Below are positions 8,343 through 17,130 of a DNA stretch of 64,000 nt, piece after piece. Source of the stretch: Rhodospirillaceae bacterium (lineage in GTDB: Bacteria; Pseudomonadota; Alphaproteobacteria; GCA-2731375); the NCBI GenBank assembly GCA_018701215.1, contig JABIWH010000058.1, positions 51,710 through 115,709 on the forward strand, in the 5' to 3' direction. Both the position numbers and the translations under genes were made by a program. The notes beneath the pieces were generated by a model. It made no database searches and was not told the DNA's origin. It saw nothing but the letters and a program-made list of their open reading frames with translations. Position 1 is the first letter of the stretch. Every line of letters starts with the position of its first letter.

Positions 8343-8469
8343 GAGGTCCTCACGGGGGTTCGTCCCTTATTGGTTCACTGTCGGGCAGAGTAGCGGTGAA
8401 ATGCGCGAATGGCTATGATCCCCTGGTAAATTTGCTGGGCATCGCACGGCGCAGACAAAAGGATCGTCC

Positions 8470-9093
8470 ATGGCAGATGTGGGGGCACACCGGGGGGGAC
8501 ACGAGGGGCCACAGGCGGGCCCGCCGCCCGAGCCGGTAAATCTTTATCCCTCAAGAACCCAGCTCGGGATATTGATCCTACCGTGTTTGTTGGGCGTGGG
8601 GATGATCCTGCAAACCGATGGCGCGGCGGAGTTCACACTGACGGATTTGAGCTGGACGAATATAATGGCCATCGTGATCTGCCTGTTCGTTGCCGGCCTG
8701 TTGTTGCAGATGGCCTTTGACCGCAAGCCGGTGGTGGTTTTCGACGCTGCCGGCATCCACTGTCAACGCCCCCCGCTTGGTCTTGTGCCCTGGTCGGCGG
8801 TGATTGGCATGGGGGCGGCAAACGCCACCCTGGCACGGCGGGTATTGATGGTCGCGGTGGATCCGAACCGCTTGGATGAAAAGGCGCGCAGCTATATTCG
8901 CAACTCGGTTGGCTTCTTAAATCTGATTTCACCACAAATGCGAAAGTTTGATAGTCAGGCACAGGGTTATCCCTCGGTTCATATTCCAATTTCGCATTTG
9001 TCCCGATCGGCGCGCGAAATTGAAAGTCTGGCGCAGGAATTCGTGCTCTACTATGTCGCGATTGAGGATGAACAAGACCGCCACGGCGGCTAA
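8470..9093 (+). CDS. Two-helix membrane protein, STM3941-like
   Basis: 207 residues: a Gly/Pro-rich N-terminus, two closely spaced transmembrane helices (about 33-50 and 63-83), then a soluble domain beginning KPVVVFDAAGIHCQRPPLGLVPWSAVIGM. The pair of helices followed by a PH-like region with a conserved PW-S element resembles the STM3941 family of unknown function. It lies 23 bases before the GMC oxidoreductase gene on the same strand and may be co-transcribed with it. No function is assigned. Confidence 0.7.
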   Translation: MADVGAHRGGHEGPQAGPPPEPVNLYPSRTQLGILILPCLLGVGMILQTDGAAEFTLTDLSWTNIMAIVICLFVAGLLLQMAFDRKPVVVFDAAGIHCQRPPLGLVPWSAVIGMGAANATLARRVLMVAVDPNRLDEKARSYIRNSVGFLNLISPQMRKFDSQAQGYPSVHIPISHLSRSAREIESLAQEFVLYYVAIEDEQDRHGG

Positions 9094-9116
9094 AACAAGA
9101 AAAGCAGGCGAGCGAG

Positions 9117-10823
9117 ATGCAGTACGATTACATCATTGTTGGCGGTGGCTCCGCCGGTTCCGTTCTGGCCAACCGGCTGTCGGCGCGCAGTGCGAACCAG
9201 GTTCTGCTGTGCGAGGCTGGACAAGATACGCCGCATGGCAAGGTGCCCGAGGAAATCTTGGACAGCTACCCCGGCACCGCCTATCTGGATAAGCGTTTTA
9301 TCTGGAACGAACTAAAGGTCACCACGGAAGTTATTTCCCACAACAACCCGGACGTGGACCGCCCGCCCCTGCGCAAATACGAACAAGCCCGCGTACTGGG
9401 CGGCGGCTCATCCATCAACGGTCAGTTGGCCAACCGAGGTGCGCCGACGGATTTCGATGAATGGGATGCGCGCGGCGCCAAGGGTTGGAATTGGGATGCG
9501 GTGCTGCCCTATTTTAAAAAGGTCGAACGCGATATGGACTATGACGGTCCATACCATGGCAATGAAGGCCGCATTCCCGTGCGCCGCATCATGCCGGATC
9601 TGTGGAATGATCACGCAACCGCCACGGGGCAGGCCTTCGCCCAGGCCGGCTTCGAATACCTGCCGGATCAAAATGGCGAGTTCAAGGACGGCTATTTCCC
9701 GATCACCATGTCGAATGCGTACGAGCGCCGGGTCTCCGCCGCCATCGGTTATCTCGATCCAGGCACCCGGCAGCGCGAGAACCTGACGATTACCACGCAG
9801 ACCAGGGTCAAGGAGTTGCTGTTCGAGGGCAATCGTTGTGTTGGCGTCAAGGCCATGGTCAAGGGACAGGAACAGGAATTCCGCGGCAACGAAATCGTTC
9901 TCTCGTCGGGCGCCATCCATTCGCCGGCCCACTTGCTGCGCGCTGGTATCGGTCCGGCCATGGCGCTGGGAGAAATGGGCATTGATGTACGCCACGATTT
10001 GCCCGGCGTTGGTCAGGGCCTGATGGATCACCCATCCGTCGCCGTGGCCTCGTTCGTCAAGCCCCATGCCAGGGTCAATGATTTCACCCGCCGCCATCTT
10101 TTGGTCGGGCTGCGCTATTCCTCGGAAATGGAAGGCATCCCCAAGGGCGATATGTTCGTCGCCGTCTCCTCCAAATCTTCCTGGCATGCGGTGGGGGAGC
10201 AGATCGCCTCGAAAATTATTTTCGTCAACAAGACCTATTCCGAAACTGGCCAGGTCAAACTTAATTCCGCTGACTATCGCGACGAGCCGACGGTGGAGTT
10301 TAACCTGTTGTCGGATCAGCGGGACCTGGACCGCCTGATGGATGGGGTGCGCCGCATGACGGCGTTGCATGCCCTGCCGGTATTGCAGGCCGCGACCTCG
10401 AATGCGTTTCCGGCCAGCTATTCCGACAAGGTGCGCCAAGTGGGCGAAGTCAACACCAAGAACAAGTTCCTCACCGGGTTTTTTGCCAAACTGCTTGATG
10501 GCCCGGATGCTCTGCGCAAAATCCTGATGGATAAATTCATCCTGGAAGGTTTCACGCTGGAACAGCTGATGCGGGATGACGATGCGTTGGAGACATTCGT
10601 CCGCCAGGCCGCCGTTGGTGTCTGGCATGCGTCTTGCAGCTGCCGCATGGGTACCGATGCTGACCCCAAGGCTGTCACTAACAATGCCGGCCGGGTGCGT
10701 GGCATGGAAGGGCTGCGGGTTGTGGATGCCTCTATCTTCCCCGTGGTGCCTTGTGCCAATACGAATTTTCCCACCTTGATGACGGCGGAAAAAATCGCTG
10801 ATGCCATCCTGGACGGCGCCTAA
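9117..10823 (+). CDS. GMC family FAD-dependent alcohol/choline dehydrogenase-like oxidoreductase
   Basis: 568 residues. The N-terminal FAD motif YIIVGGGSAGSVLANRLS and the GMC signature around VLGGGSSINGQLANRG are intact. The active-site region has WHASCSCRMG (His504) and later NTNFPT, giving the usual His/Asn pair. Family members oxidise alcohols such as choline, or other hydroxylated substrates, and pass electrons to quinone or oxygen. No betaine aldehyde dehydrogenase or BetI is adjacent, so choline is not supported over other alcohols. The protein appears cytoplasmic, with no signal peptide. Confidence 0.9.
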   Translation: MQYDYIIVGGGSAGSVLANRLSARSANQVLLCEAGQDTPHGKVPEEILDSYPGTAYLDKRFIWNELKVTTEVISHNNPDVDRPPLRKYEQARVLGGGSSINGQLANRGAPTDFDEWDARGAKGWNWDAVLPYFKKVERDMDYDGPYHGNEGRIPVRRIMPDLWNDHATATGQAFAQAGFEYLPDQNGEFKDGYFPITMSNAYERRVSAAIGYLDPGTRQRENLTITTQTRVKELLFEGNRCVGVKAMVKGQEQEFRGNEIVLSSGAIHSPAHLLRAGIGPAMALGEMGIDVRHDLPGVGQGLMDHPSVAVASFVKPHARVNDFTRRHLLVGLRYSSEMEGIPKGDMFVAVSSKSSWHAVGEQIASKIIFVNKTYSETGQVKLNSADYRDEPTVEFNLLSDQRDLDRLMDGVRRMTALHALPVLQAATSNAFPASYSDKVRQVGEVNTKNKFLTGFFAKLLDGPDALRKILMDKFILEGFTLEQLMRDDDALETFVRQAAVGVWHASCSCRMGTDADPKAVTNNAGRVRGMEGLRVVDASIFPVVPCANTNFPTLMTAEKIADAILDGA

Positions 10824-10827
10824 ACCT

Positions 10828-11292
10828 TTAGCGGCAGGTTACCTCGATCAAGGCATTGTCGGGGTCGCGTAGATAGACCGAACCGGCTGCATCGCTGCCG
10901 TGCTGGGAATAGTCGATGCCCTGATCTTTCAGGCGGGCGAATAACGCCTTGTATTGGCTCGGCGAAGCTTTTAGCGCGACGTGATGCATGGCGCCGATGC
11001 CGCGCACAACGGGGGCGTCGCCATGTTCCGGAAAATCAAAAAACGCCAATAAATTGCCGCCGCCCATGTCCAGAAAGATGTGCGTCGAGGTCGGATCGTC
11101 GCGGTTCTCCACCACCTTGACCAGGCGCATGTTCAGGGCCTGGGTGTAAAAGCGGACAGTGGCCTCCAGGTCCGAAGAAATCAGCACGAGGTGATGCACA
11201 CCTTCGGTCCCCAAGGATGCCTCGGCGTCGCCGGCCATGAATTGCTCTTGCAAGGCACGGCGTTTGGCTTCGTACGGATTGTTCTGATCCAT
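10828..11292 (-). CDS. VOC family (glyoxalase/dioxygenase fold) protein
   Basis: About 154 residues. I prefer the ATG at 11292, seven bases after GGGGAG, over the ATG two codons upstream that sits directly against the Shine-Dalgarno. A single VOC module begins GVHHLVLISSDLEATVRFYTQAL, has an internal MHHVAL strand and ends NALIEVTC, giving candidate metal ligands His and Glu. Members include glyoxalases, ring-cleavage dioxygenases and isomerases; the substrate is not readable. It converges on the GMC gene with a four-base gap and diverges from the deacetylase-like pair. Confidence 0.85.
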   Translation of the reverse strand: MDQNNPYEAKRRALQEQFMAGDAEASLGTEGVHHLVLISSDLEATVRFYTQALNMRLVKVVENRDDPTSTHIFLDMGGGNLLAFFDFPEHGDAPVVRGIGAMHHVALKASPSQYKALFARLKDQGIDYSQHGSDAAGSVYLRDPDNALIEVTCR

Positions 11293-11396
11293 TGTCATGC
11301 TCCCCTTTATTACCCCGTCACCAGCTTATAGGGGCTTTGAGAAGGAAGGAAGACGGTTACAATGAACCCAGAGACGAGTTGTAGGAGGAATTTGAA

Positions 11397-12296
11397 ATGA
11401 CAATGACTGATCAGTTGTCCCAAGAGATCGCGGCGCTGGAAGCCGCCGCCAGGGAAACAGAGGCGCGCTTTGAATTCATCGACGACTTCGCCTATCCGCC
11501 CGGCGTCAAGATGGCGGTGAATTTCACCGCCGATTTTGACGCCATGCTGTTGCGCCGCCTGTTGAAGGAACCGCCCATGCAGCTGGCGCAGGGTGAATTC
11601 GGTGGCCGCGTCGGTATCTGGCGCCTGATCGAGTTGTTTAATTCCCACGACATCAAGGCGACGGTATTCACGCCCGGACGGATCTGCGAGCTCTATCCAA
11701 AAGCGGTCGCCGCCGTCACCGCCAATGGCCACGAAGTCGCGGATCATATGTGGGAGCATCAGGTGCCCAAGGATTTGCAGCTGGAAGCGGAGCATTTACA
11801 AAAATCCACCCAGGCCCTGACCGCCACCGCCGGTAAACGCCCGGTGGGCACCCGCAGCTGGCACAGCCAATCCCTGCTGGTCGAGGAGGGTTATATCTAT
11901 AACTCGCACGGTACCGCGCATCACCGGCCCTACTATGTGCGCGACAAGGATGGTGAGAACTGCCTTTTGAACATACCGTTCCACTATGCCATCGATGACG
12001 CCATGTTCTTTTCCTTCGCCTGGCTGGCCTCGGAAAATGCGGCCCAGCGTATTACCGAGCCCGAGCGTGTGATGGATATGTGGTGGGATGCCTTCCTGCA
12101 GCAGTACCGCCAGGGCGGTTATCTAAACGTTTGCCTGCATCCCTTCGTCTCGGGCCGTGCCATGCGGATCGAGGCGCTGGATAAATTGATCAACCGGATG
12201 AAAACCTTGCCCGGTGTCTGGTTCCCAAGCTGCGAGGAGATAGCCCGGCATTGCCTGGAAAATCATCCCGCGCGCGGATCGGTGGGAGTGCAATAG
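11397..12296 (+). CDS. Polysaccharide deacetylase-like (NodB-fold) protein, copy 1
   Basis: 299 residues. An AGGAGG eight bases before ATG fixes the start. The NodB-homology core shows NFTADFDAMLL (Asp46/Asp48), ATVFTPGRI and GHEVADHMWEHQ with His117 and His121 as metal ligands, consistent with a metal-dependent hydrolase of C-N bonds. There is no signal peptide, so the substrate is probably a small cytoplasmic amide rather than cell-wall glycan; the allantoinase-like PuuE enzymes share this fold. Its stop codon abuts the start of a second, diverged copy, suggesting that the two work together, perhaps as a heteromer. Confidence 0.85.
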   Translation: MTMTDQLSQEIAALEAAARETEARFEFIDDFAYPPGVKMAVNFTADFDAMLLRRLLKEPPMQLAQGEFGGRVGIWRLIELFNSHDIKATVFTPGRICELYPKAVAAVTANGHEVADHMWEHQVPKDLQLEAEHLQKSTQALTATAGKRPVGTRSWHSQSLLVEEGYIYNSHGTAHHRPYYVRDKDGENCLLNIPFHYAIDDAMFFSFAWLASENAAQRITEPERVMDMWWDAFLQQYRQGGYLNVCLHPFVSGRAMRIEALDKLINRMKTLPGVWFPSCEEIARHCLENHPARGSVGVQ

Positions 12297-13235
12297 ATGC
12301 CCTGGAAACAAAACTACACCGCCACTGACGAAGTCAGCCTGAAGGACGATGATATCAATTGGCCCGGCCGCCGCCGTTGCTGTGTTGCGGTCAACGTTGA
12401 TCTAAGCCTGGCCCGGGGGCCGGATGGCCTTGTCCCATCCGACCTCTCCGACTACCGCGCCATGTTCGGCCTGCACGAGGGCATGAACCAGCTGCTGGCC
12501 ACACTGGCGCGTTATGACATCAAGGCGACCTTTACGGTTCCGGCGGCCATGGCGAATATGCTCAAGGATACCCTGCGGGAATTGACCGCCAACGGCCATG
12601 AAATCGCACCGCACGGCTTCAAGCATGAAGACGTTAGCGGTTTAAGCCGGGAGGACGAGAAGGCCCGCATGGATCTGGCGACCGAGATCATGACGGACGT
12701 GCTGGGCCAGCGTCCCAAGGGCTGGTATTCCTTGCCCCGGCAAAGCGATCCGTTCGCGGTCGGCACGATCAGCCCCAACACGGCTGAATTGTTGATTGAG
12801 GCCGGCTATAGCTACATGGGCAGCGGCCTGTCCGACGATATCCCGCACTATTGGGTGGCCGATTTCGAACAACGCAGCGCTATTCTGACCCTGCCGTATT
12901 TCTATCATTTCGACGATCAGTTCTTTTTGTTGTTCCCCTCGAAAGGTACCGGGCTGGAGCATGCGGATACCTTGTTTGCCAATTGGCGGGCGGAGTTTGA
13001 TGCGCAGTATAAACGCGGGCGGTACTTCAATATGACGCTGCATCCCTATGCCATAGGCTGGGCCCATCGGCTGAAGCTGTTGGAGGATTTCTTTGCCTAC
13101 ATGCGCGGCTTCCCCGACGTCTGGAATCCCACCGGTTCCGAGATTGCCAGCTATTGGTCGGAGACGTACCCGGCCAGTTCGCACCTGCGGTTGGAGGACA
13201 GTATCTGGCAGGATTATCCGGGTAGTTTGAGCTAG
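12297..13235 (+). CDS. Polysaccharide deacetylase-like (NodB-fold) protein, copy 2
   Basis: 312 residues beginning directly after the stop of copy 1, with GGGAG eight bases upstream of ATG inside the previous gene. The motifs correspond to copy 1: VAVNVDLSLAR (Asp35), IKATFTVPAAMAN and GHEIAPHGFKHED (His106 and His110). The two proteins are clearly related in the core but diverged overall. No export signal is seen. The LLM-class flavin monooxygenase follows 37 bases later, so the three genes probably form one operon for breakdown of an unidentified nitrogenous compound (inference). Confidence 0.85.
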   Translation: MPWKQNYTATDEVSLKDDDINWPGRRRCCVAVNVDLSLARGPDGLVPSDLSDYRAMFGLHEGMNQLLATLARYDIKATFTVPAAMANMLKDTLRELTANGHEIAPHGFKHEDVSGLSREDEKARMDLATEIMTDVLGQRPKGWYSLPRQSDPFAVGTISPNTAELLIEAGYSYMGSGLSDDIPHYWVADFEQRSAILTLPYFYHFDDQFFLLFPSKGTGLEHADTLFANWRAEFDAQYKRGRYFNMTLHPYAIGWAHRLKLLEDFFAYMRGFPDVWNPTGSEIASYWSETYPASSHLRLEDSIWQDYPGSLS

Positions 13236-13272
13236 AAAATCTGTATAGTGAGGTCAGGGAAGGGGACCTCTG

Positions 13273-14421
13273 ATGATCAAACGATTTTCAAGCCTGTTCG
13301 CAGGCCATGTTGATTTGGGCGATATGGGGACGGCTGCCACGCCCGCCAACGAGCGGCGTTATTCCGACAAGCATCTGGCCACGATCTTCGAGAAGACCGA
13401 GGCCATGGCCCGTACCATGGACGGCCTGGGTTATGACACCCTGTGGTTGGCGGAGCATCATTTCCAGCGCGAGGGCTATGAATGCATTCCCAATCTGCTG
13501 TTGATGGGGGTGCATCTGGCGCATCTGACCAAGAACCTGCGTATCGGCTGCGGCTTTAACATCGCGCCCATGTGGCATCCGCTGCGTTTGGCGGAAGATT
13601 TCGCCATGGCGGATCATATGACCAAGGGGCGCGTGATCTTCGGCGTTGGCCGGGGCTATCATACCCGCGAGGTTGAAAGCCTGGGCGGCCCCATGCTGGA
13701 CAAGGATGCCAATCGGGAGATCTTCGAGGAACAGGTCGATATCATCTTCAAGGCCTTCAACAACGAGGCATTCTCCCACGAAGGCAAATACTACACGCTG
13801 CCGGCGAAAGTGCCCTATCGCGGCTATGACCTGGAAGAACTGACCCTGGTGCCAAGGCCGCTTAATCTGCCGGTGGAATGCTGGCAGCCCGTGGTCAGCG
13901 CGACCGAGCGCGGCCTCGACTTCATGATCAAGCACGGCATCAAGGGCGTGATCGGCGGTGGTTCGGCTTTGATGGCGGATAATTCAGTGATTGCCTTTCA
14001 ACAGGCCCAGCAGCGCGCCGGTGTCGATGCGCCCCTGGGGACGGATCTGTGCTTTGGCATTTCCTTTCATTTGGCACCCACCAAGGAACAGGCCATTGCC
14101 GAGGCGACACCTTACTTTGAAGAGCATGCCAAGATGTTCGCGCCCTTGGGCTTCATGGGGCCCATGGACGACGAACAGCTCGCCGCACTGGGCCGGCGCG
14201 GCGGTTTCGCGGATAGCGGCTTGGCCTCGTTGGAATTCGCCTGTGACCGTGGCGCCTGGTATTGCGGGCCGCCTGAAGGTTTCGTGGAGTTCCTACAGGA
14301 ACGCGCGGAAAAGTACCCCGGCCTGGAAGCCGTCAATGTGCAGTCCTCGATGGGAACGCCGCTGACGGTCATGTTGGAGCAGTTGCAATGGTTTGCCGAG
14401 GATGTAATGCCCAAGGTCTAG
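13273..14421 (+). CDS. LLM-class flavin-dependent monooxygenase
   Basis: 382 residues of the bacterial luciferase-like TIM-barrel family: DTLWLAEHHF near the N-terminus, the LRIGCGFNIAPMWHPLRLAEDFAM segment (about residues 93-116) and GRVIFGVGRGYHTRE are hallmarks. These enzymes use reduced FMN or F420; an alphaproteobacterium more likely uses FMNH2, supplied by a separate reductase not seen nearby. GGGGA lies about eight bases before ATG. Likely co-transcribed with the two deacetylase-like genes. The substrate is unknown. Confidence 0.88.
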   Translation: MIKRFSSLFAGHVDLGDMGTAATPANERRYSDKHLATIFEKTEAMARTMDGLGYDTLWLAEHHFQREGYECIPNLLLMGVHLAHLTKNLRIGCGFNIAPMWHPLRLAEDFAMADHMTKGRVIFGVGRGYHTREVESLGGPMLDKDANREIFEEQVDIIFKAFNNEAFSHEGKYYTLPAKVPYRGYDLEELTLVPRPLNLPVECWQPVVSATERGLDFMIKHGIKGVIGGGSALMADNSVIAFQQAQQRAGVDAPLGTDLCFGISFHLAPTKEQAIAEATPYFEEHAKMFAPLGFMGPMDDEQLAALGRRGGFADSGLASLEFACDRGAWYCGPPEGFVEFLQERAEKYPGLEAVNVQSSMGTPLTVMLEQLQWFAEDVMPKV

Positions 14422-14435
14422 CAGCCTGCTAGGCG

Positions 14436-16004
14436 CTATTTTTTCTGTTTGTTGCGCAGCATCAACGCCGGCACCAAGGCACAGACGAAAACAATGGCGA
14501 TCATCATGAAGCCGTCCTTGAAGCCCAGGGTATTGGCCTGTGCCTCGATCACCCGGCCCAGGAAGTGAAGCGAGCCCGGACGCAGCAACCCTTCCGGTGC
14601 GCCGCCGTGGCTGAGTAGATCTCTGATATGGTTGAGCAGTTCCCGGCTGGCGGCATTGTCATATGTCTGGGTCACGGTCAGGGCGACGGCATGCATATCG
14701 GTCCGCTCCTCCATGAAGACGACCAGAAGGTTCACCCCGAAGGCACCGCCCATCAGGCGGATGAAGTTGATCGTGCCCGAGCCGTTATTGAGTTTCTCGG
14801 GCGGCAGGGCGCCCAGCGCCGAAACGTTGATTGCCGGCAACATAATGCTTTGACCGATGCGCCCGACAATGACGTAGATGACTAAAGTCACGAAAGCGGT
14901 GTTGACGTCGGTCTGATGCAGCAACAGGGCCCCAAGGGCAAAGAGAAGCAGGCCGACTATTGTCAGAATATAGGCCGGGAAGGTATCGACCATGCGGCCG
15001 GCAATGGGGAAGAACAACATGACGACGAGGCCGGCCGGGGCCGAGACCAAACCGGCGGCCGTTGGGGTGAAATTCTGCACGGTCTGCACGAACACCGGTA
15101 CGATGTAGGTCGAGGCGAAATTACCGGCTCCGAAAACAAAGCCGAGCGCCGCCGCCGCCGCGAATTGTTTATGGCGGAAGACCGAGAAATCAAGTATCGG
15201 CGCTTTCGAGCGTAGTTGCGACACGACAAAGGCGACGAAAAGGCTTATCCCGACCAATCCCAGAAACATGATTTTGTCGGAAAACCAGCCGTCCCGTGGG
15301 CCGCCGGCAATGGCACTCATGGTGCAGACGATGGCGCCGACGATCAGGCCGTATCCGGCCCAGTCGAATGGCAGGCGTTCGGTTTCCGCCTCGCGGGCCG
15401 GCATGAAAAGGCTACCAAGCATAAGTGCAAGGCCGGCGATGGGCAGGGGAATAAAGAACAAGTACCGCCAACCCATGGCATCGATCGTAATACCACCAAC
15501 CACCGGCCCCATAATGGGCGCCAGCATGATGCCCATGCCGTAGACAGCCAGTGCCATGCCTCTTTGCTGTGTGGGGAAAACTCGAAATATGGTCACCATG
15601 GCAATAGGCTGCACCACGCCCGCCGCCATGCCCTGTAGCGTTCGCGAGGCGATCAGCATATCCATGTTGGGCGCCGCGGCCCCAAGCAGGGAACCTCCGA
15701 TGAACAGCGCTACCGCGCCGATGTAGCCGCCGCGCGGTCCGACTATGGAGGTAACCCAGGCGCCGAGCAGCTGACTGGCTGTCATCGCGGAAAGGAAGGC
15801 CGTGGACATCCACTGTGCCTGACTTTGTCCGACGCCATAGGTGCCCATGATCGAAGGTACGGCCACATTCACCATGGTCGATGATAAAATCATCGTCATG
15901 GCGGCGGTCATTCCCGTCAGGGTGACAATCCATCGATACGCTGGACCGTAGCGTTCGAGCAGTGTCTCAATACTATCCGTCGCCAATCCGACCCGTACTT
16001 TCAC
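14436..16004 (-). CDS. DHA2-family (14-helix) MFS drug exporter
   Basis: 522 residues, about 14 transmembrane helices. Early motif GAWVTSIVGPRGGYIG and the antiporter-like GIMLAPIMGPVVGG (motif C) place it in the EmrB/QacA DHA2 group of proton antiporters in the inner membrane. No EmrA-type membrane-fusion partner or TetR/MarR regulator adjoins it. It converges on the monooxygenase gene. Substrates are not predictable; export of a product or toxic compound linked to the neighbouring catabolic genes is possible. Confidence 0.88.
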   Translation of the reverse strand: MKVRVGLATDSIETLLERYGPAYRWIVTLTGMTAAMTMILSSTMVNVAVPSIMGTYGVGQSQAQWMSTAFLSAMTASQLLGAWVTSIVGPRGGYIGAVALFIGGSLLGAAAPNMDMLIASRTLQGMAAGVVQPIAMVTIFRVFPTQQRGMALAVYGMGIMLAPIMGPVVGGITIDAMGWRYLFFIPLPIAGLALMLGSLFMPAREAETERLPFDWAGYGLIVGAIVCTMSAIAGGPRDGWFSDKIMFLGLVGISLFVAFVVSQLRSKAPILDFSVFRHKQFAAAAALGFVFGAGNFASTYIVPVFVQTVQNFTPTAAGLVSAPAGLVVMLFFPIAGRMVDTFPAYILTIVGLLLFALGALLLHQTDVNTAFVTLVIYVIVGRIGQSIMLPAINVSALGALPPEKLNNGSGTINFIRLMGGAFGVNLLVVFMEERTDMHAVALTVTQTYDNAASRELLNHIRDLLSHGGAPEGLLRPGSLHFLGRVIEAQANTLGFKDGFMMIAIVFVCALVPALMLRNKQKK

Positions 16005-16128
16005 ATCATGGGCATCGCGAAATGTAGCCTGCCCTCGGCTTTGATCAGGTGGGATCAGGTTAGCATGGCACCAGGATCAGAGGAATTGAATATGGGGAAA
16101 TGGGGCTGTCCCGCCATTCGACCGTGTT

Positions 16129-17004
16129 CTAGGACCGCTCCTTTTGATCGCGGTAGCGTTGCTTGCGCGCCTCCCAATTCTTCACCTGATCTTGTGATAG
16201 GAAAGGCTGATCCGGCGTGAAGACAGTCTTCTTCCAGTCTTCGCCTTTTGACCAGAGGTGCGGAATTGTCACGGTGGTTCGGGGCGCCGCGGCTGTTTCC
16301 AGCAAGTTCAGCGCTTGAGCGACGATCCCGCTCTGCATGTCACTGTCAAACGGCTCACCGCACGGGCTGCCCAATGGGAAGTCAACGAAGACGAACCTCG
16401 ATACGCCGCAATGCTCGACGATGTCGCGGGCCGCTCCAATGATAACGGTTGGGATGCCGTTTTCTTCCAAATGACGTGCGACCAGACTCACGGTCTGGTG
16501 GCAGACGGGTCAGACAGGTGTCAGGACGGCGACGTCGGCGCCTTCCTCTCGGCACTTCGCCAAGGCTGCCGGGGCTGATGTCTCGATCATCAGCTTCTGA
16601 CTGTAGCCACGGTTGATGTTGTGAAAATTCCGTGTCACGGCGCCGATGCGCCCCGCCTCGGCGAATTCCCGCATACGGGTTAGCGGCAGGTATGAATCAA
16701 TGTCATCAAGCGAGGTTGCGTAGCGGTCAAAACTTTCCTGACGGCTATAGAGTGATTCCAGCGGTGTGTCCCATGGTAGCGAATAAACCTCGCCAACCGT
16801 GGTCTCAGCCGCCGATAGCGCGTCGTCATCTTCCCGCCGCACCGATACGTCGGAGGTCGAAAACAGCGTGACCGTGGATTCAGACAATGGTTTTTTGAGC
16901 GGCGTGAACGGCACGTCTTCATAGTGCGCCCATACATATGGTTTCTCGTAGCCTTGGCTTAGGTAGTAGTCGCGAATTCGCTGCATATACAGGACATGTT
17001 CCAT
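16129..17004 (-). CDS. GrdB/PrdB-family reductase selenoprotein (in-frame UGA = Sec165)
   Basis: Read through a single UGA (16512-16510), this gene gives 291 residues: VLTPV-U-PVCHQTVSLVARHLEE, with Sec165 and Cys168 forming a UxxC redox motif. Sequence on both sides of the UGA continues as one protein in the same frame. It resembles the selenoprotein B subunit family of glycine/sarcosine/betaine and D-proline reductases. A stem-loop starts six bases after the UGA, fitting a bacterial SECIS. The ATG at 17004 has AAAGG ten bases upstream. Known homologues attack the C-N bond of an amino acid derivative through a Sec selenolate. The partner subunits (GrdA, GrdC/D, PrdA) are not nearby, so the actual reaction is unknown. 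Conventional annotation would split it into 187- and 120-codon fragments or call it a pseudogene. Confidence 0.85.
16477..16503 (-). promoter_or_regulatory. SECIS-like selenocysteine insertion hairpin
   Basis: In the mRNA, six bases after the UGA, UGC-C-ACCAGAC pairs with GUCUGGU-C-GCA around the loop CGUGA: seven perfect pairs, one C-C mismatch, then three more pairs. The loop begins 17 bases after the UGA and has G in its first two bases, as expected for bacterial SelB-binding SECIS elements. Confidence 0.75.
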
Positions 17005-17130
17005 GCGATGTTCACCTTTCTCAGCCGCACCTGTGGATTGCAATAAGCATAACTGCATCGGAACAGATGGCAAGGTAGCGCGGATAGTGCTTCAGCGCGC
17101 CAGGGTGATCGGGGATGAACCGGCCTCCTC

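Noticed and set aside
9408..10628. 406-codon antisense frame inside the GMC oxidoreductase gene.
   Set aside because: A by-product of GC-rich third positions; no domain features and no initiation signal.
9117..10823. Choline dehydrogenase (betA) assignment.
   Set aside because: No betaine aldehyde dehydrogenase, BetI or choline transporter adjoins it; the GMC family is too broad for that name.
14424..14445. Terminator after the luciferase-like gene (GCCT-GCT-AGGC then a T run).
   Set aside because: The stem is only four pairs and the T run is the complement of lysine codons at the end of the convergent exporter gene.
16129..17073. Reading the GrdB-family locus as two short genes or a pseudogene.
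   Set aside because: The break is a single UGA with an intact frame, a UxxC context, a fitting downstream hairpin and no other damage, which fits Sec better than decay.
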